Part shown: positions 34,024 through 42,110 of the stretch, one piece after another | Position numbering within the stretch: the first letter of the stretch is position 1 | Layout: every line of letters begins with the position of its first letter | Assembly: GCA_001179885.1 (NCBI GenBank) | Contig: CVSD01000004.1 | Location: 51,531 to 115,530 of the forward strand | DNA length: 64,000 nt | From: Candidatus Pelagibacter communis | GTDB taxonomy: Bacteria > Pseudomonadota > Alphaproteobacteria > Pelagibacterales > Pelagibacteraceae | Reading direction: 5' to 3' | Notes under the pieces: generated by a model | What the model was told of the DNA's origin: nothing | Database searches by the model: none | Seen by the model: only the letters and a program-made list of their open reading frames with translations | Translations under genes and position numbers: made by a program

Positions 34024-35466
34024 TTAATTTTTAAGACCCAGATGAGTGTATTTAATATTTAAATAATCTTTAATTGCCATTGATCCACCCTCACGTCCAT
34101 AACCAGTTTGTTTAATTCCTCCAAACGGTGCTTCAGCAACTGCTACAGCAGCTGTATTAACAGCAACACACCCAGTTTCTATTAATTCAGATGCTTTGTG
34201 AGCTTGTTCCATAGAGTTTGTATAAACATAACTACATAAACCTAAGTCATTGTTGTTTGCTCTCTCAATTACTTCATCAAATGTTTTAAACGAAAGCATA
34301 GGAACTAATGGTCCGAAAGGTTCTTGTTTCATAATTGTAAAATCATCTTTAACATTATCAAACACAGTTGGTTCGTAAAAATAACCTTTATTAAAACCAG
34401 ATGGTCTTTTTCCGCCAAGCAAAACTTTAGCACCTTCTTTTTTGGTTGTTTCTACAAGCTCTTCAATTTCACTAAGTCTTTTAGCAGTTGTCATTGGACC
34501 GAGTTGAACACCATCCTCTAAACCATTTCCAATTTTAAGTTTTTTTGTTTTTTCAATAAATTTGTTTATAAATTCATCCTTTTTACTCTCTTGGATATAA
34601 AATCTATTGGGTGATATACAAACTTGACCATTGTTTCTAAATTTCGCTGTAATTGCCATATCAGCCACTTTATCAATATTAGAATCCTCAAAAACTATAA
34701 AAGGAGAATGACCACTAAGTTCCATAGTCACTCTTTGAACTTTATCAGCTGCTTTTTTTAAAATTAATTTTCCAACCCTTGTAGATCCTGTGATTGAAAC
34801 TTTTTTAACTATGTCTGACTCAATAAGTTGTTCTGAAATTGAAGCTGGATCTCCTGAAAGCAAATTGACGACTCCTTCTGGCACACCACATTCTTTACAT
34901 ATATCTACCAATTCCATAACTGTTCCTGGAGTAATTACATCAGGTTTACATATAACAGAACAACCTGCAGCAAGGGCAGTAGATATTTTTCTTGAGGCCA
35001 AAATTAATGGAAAGTTCCATGGTACCAAGGCAGCAACAACGCCAACGGGTTGATAATAAACATGCACACGTGTATCAGGAAATCTACTTTCTACAGTCTG
35101 GCCATAAATTCTTTTTGTTTCCTCTGCATTCCATTCAAATATATCTGCTGCACCACCAGCTTCTCCTACACCTTCAGCTAAAGGTTTTCCGACTTCAAGG
35201 GTCAACCATTTTGCAAGTACATTTTGTTTTTCTCTAATTTTATCTGCTATCTTTCTTATAATATACGATCTTTGCCAAGGTGCTGTATTTCTCCAAACCT
35301 TTAATCCTTTTTCTGCAGATTTCAGAGCTTTTTCAACATCTGCTCTTCCAGCTTTTGAGGCTTTTCCAATTATTTCTTCAGTTGCTGGATTGATTACTTC
35401 ATATGTTTCATTTTTTTCAGATTTTTGCCATTTACCATCAATGAATTGTCCAAATTTTTCGTACAT
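34024..35466 (-). CDS. NAD(P)-dependent aldehyde dehydrogenase
   Basis: 480-residue ALDH. The catalytic cysteine is in FRNNGQVCISPNRFYI near residue 287 and the general-base glutamate in VTMELSGHSPF near 252; the fold motif GSTRVGKLILK near 226 binds NAD. Similar to succinate-semialdehyde and glycolaldehyde-type dehydrogenases. It does not look like IolA/MmsA, which forms acyl-CoA. It is the first gene of the minus-strand unit ALDH-aldolase-dehydrogenase-pilin-like, divergent from iolD by 62 bases. Confidence 0.9.
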   Translation of the reverse strand: MYEKFGQFIDGKWQKSEKNETYEVINPATEEIIGKASKAGRADVEKALKSAEKGLKVWRNTAPWQRSYIIRKIADKIREKQNVLAKWLTLEVGKPLAEGVGEAGGAADIFEWNAEETKRIYGQTVESRFPDTRVHVYYQPVGVVAALVPWNFPLILASRKISTALAAGCSVICKPDVITPGTVMELVDICKECGVPEGVVNLLSGDPASISEQLIESDIVKKVSITGSTRVGKLILKKAADKVQRVTMELSGHSPFIVFEDSNIDKVADMAITAKFRNNGQVCISPNRFYIQESKKDEFINKFIEKTKKLKIGNGLEDGVQLGPMTTAKRLSEIEELVETTKKEGAKVLLGGKRPSGFNKGYFYEPTVFDNVKDDFTIMKQEPFGPLVPMLSFKTFDEVIERANNNDLGLCSYVYTNSMEQAHKASELIETGCVAVNTAAVAVAEAPFGGIKQTGYGREGGSMAIKDYLNIKYTHLGLKN

Positions 35467-35528
35467 AAAAAATATTTCTAAGTTTTTTTAGTGAAATTTA
35501 TTTATAAATTTGTTTTATATACTTAATT

Positions 35529-37373
35529 ATGAAAAAATTAAAGCTTACATGTGCTCATGCAATAGTTAAGCATTTAATTGCTCAAAAAATATTAATTGAT
35601 GGTAAAAAACAACCACTTTTTCCTGGAGCATTTGGTATTTTTGGTCATGGGAATGTTGCTTGTTTAGGTCAAGCTTTAGAGGAAAATAAAGACAAACTTC
35701 CAACATATAGAGGTCATCATGAACAAAATATGGCTTTAACTGGTGTTGCGTATTCAAGAGCTAAAAGAAGAAAACAAATTTTTATAGCAACAAGTTCAGT
35801 TGGTCCAGGATCCACAAATTTAGTTACAGCGGCTGCTGTTGCAATGAGTAATAGAATTCCAATTTTGTTTTTACCAGGAGATACATATGCAAATAGAATG
35901 CCAGATCCAGTTCTTCAACAAGTTGAACATTTTAACAACCCTGGAATAACTGCAAATGATGCTTTCAAACCTGTTACAAGGTATTTTGATAGAATTACAA
36001 GACCAGAACAAATCTTACAATCGCTACCTCAGGCTATACAAGTTATGATAGATCCTGCTGACGCAGGTCCGGCTTGTTTGTCTTTATGCCAAGACATTCA
36101 AGGTGAAACATTTGATTTTCCTGAGGAGTTTTTCAAAGAGAGAATTCATGCCATAAGAAGGCCAAAACCTGATGATTTTGAAATTAAAAATGCTGCAGAA
36201 AAAATAAAAAATTCTAAAAATCCTATAATTATTTCTGGTGGAGGTGTTTTTTATTCTGATGCTATGGAAGAGTTAGGAAATTTTGCAATTAAACATAACA
36301 TTCCTGTTACTCAAACTGTAATGGGTTATTCAACAATGAAAAGAGATCATTCACATTTTCTAGGACCTATTGGTGGATTAGGTGGAAAGGCTGCAAACAA
36401 TTTTGCAAAAAAAACTGATCTTGCAATAGCCATAGGAACTAAGTTAGCAGATTTTACTACTGGATCATGGGCAAATTTTGAAAACCCAAACTTTGGTTTA
36501 GTTTCTTTAAATATTACAAGACACGATGCAAATAAACATTTGGCTCAAGCAGTAGTAGGGGATGCAAAAGTTTCTTTAGTTGAACTATCTAATGCACTAG
36601 GAAATTGGAAAGCAAATGACGATTGGTATCAAAAATCTAGAGATGAATTAAAATCCTGGAATGAATATGTAGATAAAGAAAGTGGTCCAACAAATCAAAA
36701 ATTACCAAGTTATGCTCATGCTGTTGGAGCAATTTATAGAAACTCAGATCCCTCAGATATTGCAGTAACAGCGGCTGGTGGTTTAGTTGGAGAGGTTGTT
36801 CAAGTTTGGAGACCAAGAGAACTAAACACTCATGAAACTGAATGGGGATTTAGCTGTATGAGTTATGAAATTTCAGGTGCTCTTGGAATTAAAATGGCAA
36901 ACCCAGATAAAGATGTAATTGCTTTTGTTGGAGATGGTTCATATCTATTATATAATTCTGATATTTATTCTTCGGTTATAACTAATAATAAATTAATAAT
37001 TATTGTGTGTGACAATGGAGGTCATGCTGTGATTAATAGGCTCCAACTTTTCAAAGGGGGAAAAGAATACAATTGTTTATTAGAAAGCTCTAATACACCA
37101 AATTTGGTTGGAGTAGATTTTGCTAAACATGCTGCAAGTATGGGAGCTAAATCTGAACAAGTAAATTCTATTTCTGAATTAGAGGAAGCATTCAAAAGAG
37201 CAAAAAAATCAGATGTAACTTATGTTATATCTATTAAAACTCATTCATATCAATGGTTGGAAGGATCTGCTTATTGGGAAAGTCCAACATTAGAAATTCC
37301 AAGCACTGAAGAAAACAAAGATGCTTTAAAGCTTCATAAAGAGGGAAAAGCCAAACAAAGACAAGGTGTGTAA
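35529..37373 (+). CDS. iolD: 3D-(3,5/4)-trihydroxycyclohexane-1,2-dione hydrolase
   Basis: 614-residue thiamin-diphosphate enzyme that opens the inositol ring to give 5-deoxy-glucuronate. The N-terminal FGIFGHGNVACLGQALEE near residue 36 and RGHHEQNMALTGVAYS near 61 contain the catalytic glutamate; the TPP motif is GDGSYLLYNSDIYSS near 474. Length and the long GHAVINRLQLFKGGKEYN segment identify IolD rather than other TPP lyases. Strong evidence that the island handles inositol. Confidence 0.95.
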   Translation: MKKLKLTCAHAIVKHLIAQKILIDGKKQPLFPGAFGIFGHGNVACLGQALEENKDKLPTYRGHHEQNMALTGVAYSRAKRRKQIFIATSSVGPGSTNLVTAAAVAMSNRIPILFLPGDTYANRMPDPVLQQVEHFNNPGITANDAFKPVTRYFDRITRPEQILQSLPQAIQVMIDPADAGPACLSLCQDIQGETFDFPEEFFKERIHAIRRPKPDDFEIKNAAEKIKNSKNPIIISGGGVFYSDAMEELGNFAIKHNIPVTQTVMGYSTMKRDHSHFLGPIGGLGGKAANNFAKKTDLAIAIGTKLADFTTGSWANFENPNFGLVSLNITRHDANKHLAQAVVGDAKVSLVELSNALGNWKANDDWYQKSRDELKSWNEYVDKESGPTNQKLPSYAHAVGAIYRNSDPSDIAVTAAGGLVGEVVQVWRPRELNTHETEWGFSCMSYEISGALGIKMANPDKDVIAFVGDGSYLLYNSDIYSSVITNNKLIIIVCDNGGHAVINRLQLFKGGKEYNCLLESSNTPNLVGVDFAKHAASMGAKSEQVNSISELEEAFKRAKKSDVTYVISIKTHSYQWLEGSAYWESPTLEIPSTEENKDALKLHKEGKAKQRQGV

Positions 37374-37381
37374 ATCAATTA

Positions 37382-38539
37382 ATGAATAAAGTCTTTAAAG
37401 TAGGATTAATTGGTTGTGGACATATTGCTGAGACATATTTTAGAGCTCATAAATATTTTAATAATTTTAAAATAATTAAATGTGCTGATATAAACGAAAA
37501 AGCTTCTTTAAAGTGTGCAAAACAATATAAAATAAAAAAACTAACAGTTAATCAATTACTTAAAGATAATGAGATAGATATAATCTTGAATCTTACAATT
37601 CCAAAAGCACATTATGAAATAGCCAAAAAAGCATTAATGAACAACAAACATGTTTATTCAGAAAAACCTTTATCAATTGAATTTAAGAATGGAAAAGAAC
37701 TAGTATCACTTGCTAAGAAAAAAAAATTATATATTGGTAATGCCCCTGACACTTTTCTTGGTGGAGGTATTCAAAAAAGTAGAGAACTCTTAGATAAAAA
37801 AATGATAGGAAAAATTAATTTAGGAAATGCAATTTTTGCATATCCAGGAGTTCAATCTTATCACCCTAGACCTGAACCATGGTTTGCTAAAAAAGAAGGC
37901 GGACCGGTTATTGATATGGGGCCATATTATATTACTGCTTTAGTAAATTTATTAGGTCCAGCAAGAGAAGTATCAAGCAGTCAAATGCATGGAGTAAAAA
38001 AAAGGACGATAGGCATTGGACCAAGAAAAGGAAAAAAATTTAAAGTTGAATGTCCAACAACTTACCTCTCAACAATTATTTTTGAAAATGGAACTTTGAT
38101 AAGATTAACATTATCTTTTGATGTTGTAGCACATCAAAGGAATCATATAGAACTTTATGGTAGTAATGGATCATTAATAGTGACAGACCCTAACATGTTT
38201 GGAGGTACGGTTTTCAGTTGTAAAAAACTTGGTTATCCTTGGAAAAAATACAAAACAGATAAAATGCACTTAGGTAAAATTAATATTAGATCACAAAGCT
38301 CAAGAGCAAATGAATCGCCAACAAATGCCAATTATAGAGGAGCTGGATTAGCTGAGATGGCATATTGTATTGAAAAAAAAAGAAATCACAGATGTAGTGG
38401 AGAATTATCTTTGCATGTGCTCGATATAATTTGCTCAATCATGAAGGCAGCAAAAACAGGAAAAAAAATTAAAATTAAATCTACATGTAAAAAACCTGCT
38501 AGATTTACTCAATCAGAAATAAAAAAAATATTAAATTAA
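37382..38539 (+). CDS. Gfo/Idh/MocA-family oxidoreductase
   Basis: 385 residues. NAD-binding motif GLIGCGHIAETYF near residue 8, EKPLSIEF near 97, and GGPVIDMGPYYITALVNLLG near 175 where the usual His of the catalytic pair is Tyr-Tyr-Ile, so the active site differs from IolG. C-terminal tail is longer than usual and very basic. It could oxidise a different inositol stereoisomer, as extra dehydrogenases often do in inositol clusters, or a downstream polyol. Eight bases after iolD and abutting the ROK gene. Confidence 0.82.
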   Translation: MNKVFKVGLIGCGHIAETYFRAHKYFNNFKIIKCADINEKASLKCAKQYKIKKLTVNQLLKDNEIDIILNLTIPKAHYEIAKKALMNNKHVYSEKPLSIEFKNGKELVSLAKKKKLYIGNAPDTFLGGGIQKSRELLDKKMIGKINLGNAIFAYPGVQSYHPRPEPWFAKKEGGPVIDMGPYYITALVNLLGPAREVSSSQMHGVKKRTIGIGPRKGKKFKVECPTTYLSTIIFENGTLIRLTLSFDVVAHQRNHIELYGSNGSLIVTDPNMFGGTVFSCKKLGYPWKKYKTDKMHLGKINIRSQSSRANESPTNANYRGAGLAEMAYCIEKKRNHRCSGELSLHVLDIICSIMKAAKTGKKIKIKSTCKKPARFTQSEIKKILN

Positions 38540-39442
38540 ATGCAAATAGGAATTGATCTTGGAGCTAGCAAAATAGAGTCTGTGTTACTGGATGATAATG
38601 GTAATGAACATCATAGAGAAAGAATAGAGGTCCCTAAAGATTATAAAAATACTTTGGATGCTATTAAAAAAATAGTGATTGAATTAGAGAGAAAAGCTGG
38701 AAAAGAACTACCAGTTGGAGTTTGTCATCCTGGTATTCATTCTATTCAAACAGGTTTAGTCAAAAATGCTCCAAACTCTTTTTGGATTAATGGAAAGCCT
38801 TTGCAAAGAGATTTAAGAAAAGAGATTGGTAAAGAAATATATTGTGAAAATGATGCAAATTGTTTTGCTTTATCTGAGGCAATAGATGGATCTGGAAAAC
38901 ATTATAAGATAGTTTTTGGTGTGATTTTAGGTTCTGGAGTTGGTGGAGGATTAGTTATAGATAAAAGAATAGTTAATGGACCTAATGGAATTACTGGAGA
39001 ATGGGGACACAATCAAATACCCAGTGTTTGCATCAATGGTACTCAGATTAAAAAGACAAATTTGAGAGTTGGGGAAATAGAAAATTATGTTGCAGGGTTA
39101 GGACTTTCTAAAGCCTTTAAACATAAATTTAAAAAAGATTTACCAGCTAATAGAATATTTGAAAGGTATAGAAAACATGATTTAGATGCAGAAAAGTTAA
39201 TTGATGAATATAAAGATAAATTAGCAATGTCATTAGCCACAGTTGTAAATATTATTGATCCAGATGTTTTTGTATTTGGCGGAGGTGTATCTAATGAAAT
39301 AGATTTTTTAGACGAAATAAAACAAAAAATGAAAAAATTTGTTGCAGGAGGTGAATTTGAGGGAACTTTTCTCAAACCAAAGTTTGGTGATGCAAGTGGT
39401 GTTCGAGGAGCAGCAAGATTGGCAAGAACAACAAATTATTAA
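38540..39442 (+). CDS. ROK-family protein lacking the zinc-binding cysteines
   Basis: 300-residue sugar-kinase-like protein. Phosphate-binding loop MQIGIDLGASKIESVLL at the N-terminus, catalytic aspartate in CENDANCFALSEA near residue 111, GVILGSGVGGGLV near 131, and GEWGHNQIP near 152 are intact. The following region, which in most ROK kinases is CxCGxxGC, reads KTNLRVGEIE, so all three cysteines are gone although the flanking IENYVAG is kept. No N-terminal HTH, so it is a kinase type rather than a repressor. Perhaps substitutes for IolC, but this is inference. Confidence 0.85.
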   Translation: MQIGIDLGASKIESVLLDDNGNEHHRERIEVPKDYKNTLDAIKKIVIELERKAGKELPVGVCHPGIHSIQTGLVKNAPNSFWINGKPLQRDLRKEIGKEIYCENDANCFALSEAIDGSGKHYKIVFGVILGSGVGGGLVIDKRIVNGPNGITGEWGHNQIPSVCINGTQIKKTNLRVGEIENYVAGLGLSKAFKHKFKKDLPANRIFERYRKHDLDAEKLIDEYKDKLAMSLATVVNIIDPDVFVFGGGVSNEIDFLDEIKQKMKKFVAGGEFEGTFLKPKFGDASGVRGAARLARTTNY

Positions 39443-39453
39443 AAAGGAGCAAG

Positions 39454-40302
39454 ATGAAATTATGTAGAATAGGTGATGCTGGAAATGAAAAACCTGCAAT
39501 TATTGACAAAGAAAGTAACTATAGAGATTTATCCTCAATAATAAACGATTTAAATCCAGATACACTAAATTTTGAAACGTTGGAAAAAATTGAAAAGGTT
39601 GAAATTTCAAAATTTCCAATCTTGGAACAAAGTTCAAGAATTGGACCATGTGTTTCAAAACCATCAAAATTTATCGGTATAGGTTTAAATTTCAAAGATC
39701 ATGCAGAAGAGCAAAATTTACCTATACCAAAAGAGCCAATTATTTTCTCAAAATTTACTAGTTGTATAACTGGTCCGAATGATCCAATAATTGTTCCTAA
39801 AGATTCTAATCATACTGACTGGGAAGTGGAGCTTGGGTTTGTAATTGGAAGAAAAGCAATCAATGTAAGTGTGGATAAAGCTCTAGATCACGTTCTAGGT
39901 TTTTTTCTTGTAAACGATGTGAGTGAAAGAAATTATCAAAAAAATAAGGGATTAACTTGGGATAAAGGAAAAGGTTTTGATACTTTTGGTCCTATAGGTC
40001 CTTATATTGTTACAAAAGATGAGCTACCAGATTTTCAAAAATTAAATATGTTTTTAGATGTTAATGGAAAAAGAATGCAAACAGGAAATACAGAACAAAT
40101 GATTTTTGACATTAAAACTTTAGTGTCATACATGAGTTCTTGCATGAGTTTGCATCCTGGTGATATTTGTTGTACAGGAACACCTCCAGGTGTTGGAGAA
40201 AATATGAAACCTCCAGTTTTTTTAAAAGGTGGAGAGGAAGTTGTTCTAGGCATAGATAAATTAGGTCAACAGAAGCATAAAGTTATTCCTTACAAAAATT
40301 AA
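39454..40302 (+). CDS. Fumarylacetoacetase-family hydrolase, similar to 2,4-diketo-3-deoxy-aldonate hydrolases
   Basis: 282 residues. The N-terminal MKLCRIGDAGNEKPAIID, then FIGIGLNFKDHAEEQNLPIP near residue 72, DWEVELGFVIGRKA near 126 with the metal ligands, VNDVSERNYQ near 154, and GDICCTGTPPGVGE near 234. This pattern resembles the LRA6 branch acting on 2,4-diketo-3-deoxy-rhamnonate or -fuconate, giving pyruvate plus a hydroxy acid. Ribosome binding site AAGGAG is good. It could form pyruvate from a deoxy intermediate of the inositol route. Confidence 0.87.
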   Translation: MKLCRIGDAGNEKPAIIDKESNYRDLSSIINDLNPDTLNFETLEKIEKVEISKFPILEQSSRIGPCVSKPSKFIGIGLNFKDHAEEQNLPIPKEPIIFSKFTSCITGPNDPIIVPKDSNHTDWEVELGFVIGRKAINVSVDKALDHVLGFFLVNDVSERNYQKNKGLTWDKGKGFDTFGPIGPYIVTKDELPDFQKLNMFLDVNGKRMQTGNTEQMIFDIKTLVSYMSSCMSLHPGDICCTGTPPGVGENMKPPVFLKGGEEVVLGIDKLGQQKHKVIPYKN

Positions 40303-40325
40303 ACTTGTATAATATTTAATATTAA

Positions 40326-41033
40326 ATGATTGAATTGATTATTGCCTTAGGAGCTGGATTAATTAGTTTTTTGTCTCCTTGTGTTTTGCCACTTATACCA
40401 GGATATATTTCTTATATTTCAGGAAGTTCTATAAATGAACTTGTAGAGAAAAAAAATATAAATTTGTTTCCAATTATTTTGTTTACTGTTGGTTTCTCTA
40501 TTGTCTTTATAATTTTTGGTGCTGCTTCAACTTTTTTAGGCCAGGTTCTTTTACAAAATTCATATGAACTGAGAATTGTAGCTGGTTTAGTAATTATAGT
40601 TTTATCTCTTCATATAATTGGAGTTATTAATCTAAAGTTTTTAAATTATGAGAAAAGAATTCAAACTAATGTTAGTAAAAACTTTTTCAGTCCAATTTTA
40701 ATAGGAATGGCATTTGCTTTTGGATGGACACCTTGCATTGGACCTATTCTTGGATCGATATTAGTTCTTGCGTCAACCGAGGAAAGTTTGGGAAGAGGTA
40801 TTTTACTTTTATCTTTTTACTCAATAGGTCTAGCAATACCATTTATTTTATCTGGTTATCTGATGCAAAAATTCTTGATATTTTCTAAAAATTTTAAAAA
40901 GAATATAAATAAAGTATCAAAAATTGGTGGTATTATTTTATTACTTACTGGGTTGCTGATAATTACAAATCAACTACAAGCTTTAGGTTTTTATTTACTT
41001 GAAGTATTTCCATTTTTACAAAATTTTGGATAA
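40326..41033 (+). CDS. ccdA: Cytochrome c biogenesis / thiol transport protein CcdA
   Basis: 235-residue inner-membrane protein with about six helices that carries reducing equivalents from cytoplasmic thioredoxin to the periplasm. The two redox cysteines are in FLSPCVLPLIPGYISY near residue 18 and FGWTPCIGPILGS near 138, symmetric as expected. Starts 24 bases after the hydrolase stop and could be read through from the island, although its role (haem c maturation) is unrelated. Confidence 0.93.
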   Translation: MIELIIALGAGLISFLSPCVLPLIPGYISYISGSSINELVEKKNINLFPIILFTVGFSIVFIIFGAASTFLGQVLLQNSYELRIVAGLVIIVLSLHIIGVINLKFLNYEKRIQTNVSKNFFSPILIGMAFAFGWTPCIGPILGSILVLASTEESLGRGILLLSFYSIGLAIPFILSGYLMQKFLIFSKNFKKNINKVSKIGGIILLLTGLLIITNQLQALGFYLLEVFPFLQNFG

Positions 41034-41040
41034 TTAAGTT

Positions 41041-41625
41041 ATGAAAATTTATCAAATAGATTCTAGTGCCAGAAAAGAGGGCTCAACTTCAAGAGCTCTT
41101 GCAAAAAAATTATTAGATAAAATAAAAAAACCTGAAGATGAGGTTATTTATAGAGATTTAAATGATGAAATGGTTTTTGTTACAGGATTGACAGAATCTG
41201 GCATGAACATTGATGAAAAAGACCAAAATGAAAATCATAAAAAGATGTTTGAACTCTCAGATCAATTAGTAAAAGAATTAAAAGAAAGTGATGTAATTAT
41301 AATTTCAGCTCCAATTTACAATTATGGCCCCCCAGCCACTCTAAAAGCATGGACAGATTTAGCTGCAAGAGTTGGAGAAACATTTAGATTTAAACCAAAC
41401 GGTAGAAGAGAAGGTTTGTTAAAAAATAAAAAAGCCTACCTCATTATCACCTCTGGCGGAACCAAACTTAATAGTAATGAAGATTTTCTTACCCCTTGGT
41501 TAAAATTTATCTTAAATTTTTTTGGCATAGAAAAAATTGAAGTTATTAGCGCCGATCAAATGGCTTTGGATTATGAAAAGTCAATACGTGAAGCTGAGAC
41601 ACAAATTGATAAAGTGAATATATAG
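41041..41625 (+). CDS. FMN-dependent NADH-azoreductase-like flavodoxin-fold protein
   Basis: 194 residues of the AzoR/NAD(P)H dehydrogenase (quinone) type. The start QIDSSARKEGSTSRALAKKL binds FMN phosphate, and SAPIYNYGPPATLKAWTDL near residue 91 is the family signature. Likely two-electron reduction of quinones or similar compounds in the cytosol. Seven bases after ccdA; its stop overlaps the start of the next small gene. Confidence 0.87.
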   Translation: MKIYQIDSSARKEGSTSRALAKKLLDKIKKPEDEVIYRDLNDEMVFVTGLTESGMNIDEKDQNENHKKMFELSDQLVKELKESDVIIISAPIYNYGPPATLKAWTDLAARVGETFRFKPNGRREGLLKNKKAYLIITSGGTKLNSNEDFLTPWLKFILNFFGIEKIEVISADQMALDYEKSIREAETQIDKVNI

Positions 41626-41918
41626 TGAATAATTCAATCAAAACAGATGATATAATTTTTAATTTTTTTAAACAAATCTGTGATGAAAAAGATGATCAAA
41701 AATGCGTTGAACTTGGAAATAATTGGATAAATGCAATGGAGAATAACTTAAAAAATATGGAAGCTAATTTAGATGAACAAGATAAAATCAAACATAAAGA
41801 AGATATTCAAAATAATCAAAATCATTTAAATAGTCTTAAAGGGAAGACTTCTTCAGAATGGCGCGAGTATGCCACTAAGTGTATGATTGAAATATTGGAT
41901 AATAAAAAAGAAGTATGA
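41625..41918 (+). CDS. Small helical hypothetical protein
   Basis: 97 residues from a GTG overlapping the azoreductase stop (TAGTG). Very rich in Asn, Lys, Glu and predicted all helix; two cysteines in the N-terminal part (ICDEKDDQKC) and one near residue 87. I do not recognise a family. Coupled start suggests it is a real gene of the ccdA-azoreductase transcript. Confidence 0.6.
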   Translation: MNNSIKTDDIIFNFFKQICDEKDDQKCVELGNNWINAMENNLKNMEANLDEQDKIKHKEDIQNNQNHLNSLKGKTSSEWREYATKCMIEILDNKKEV

Positions 41919-42042
41919 GTAATTAAGAAAAAGTATTTATGATGATCTGTGTTTTTTTAATCATTTTTACAGTCTATTATTTAATTGAAAAACATCTAAT
42001 TTAATTTTTCTTTCTTTATTTAATATAATAATATATTAACTA

Positions 42043-42107
42043 GTGAAAGGGGTGTCTTAACCGACTGAGATCAAACCCTAAGAACCTGTCCGGTAATTCA
42101 GAAAGGG
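42043..42107 (+). promoter_or_regulatory. TPP riboswitch (THI element)
   Basis: All conserved pieces are visible in order: GGGGUGUC, the CUGAGA box at 42064-42069, ACCCU, the GAACCUG box at 42082-42088, and the closing AGGGA strand at 42104-42108 just before the ATG at 42111. Stem P1 strand AAGGGG would include the ribosome binding region AAAGGGA, so TPP binding should block translation of the transporter. In SAR11 this arrangement regulates thiV, needed for uptake of thiamin's pyrimidine precursor. Confidence 0.92.
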
Positions 42108-42110
42108 AAA

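Noticed and set aside
41939..42004. 21-codon hydrophobic ORF before the TPP riboswitch
   Set aside because: Too short, with no ribosome binding site, and its composition is what AT-rich non-coding DNA gives.
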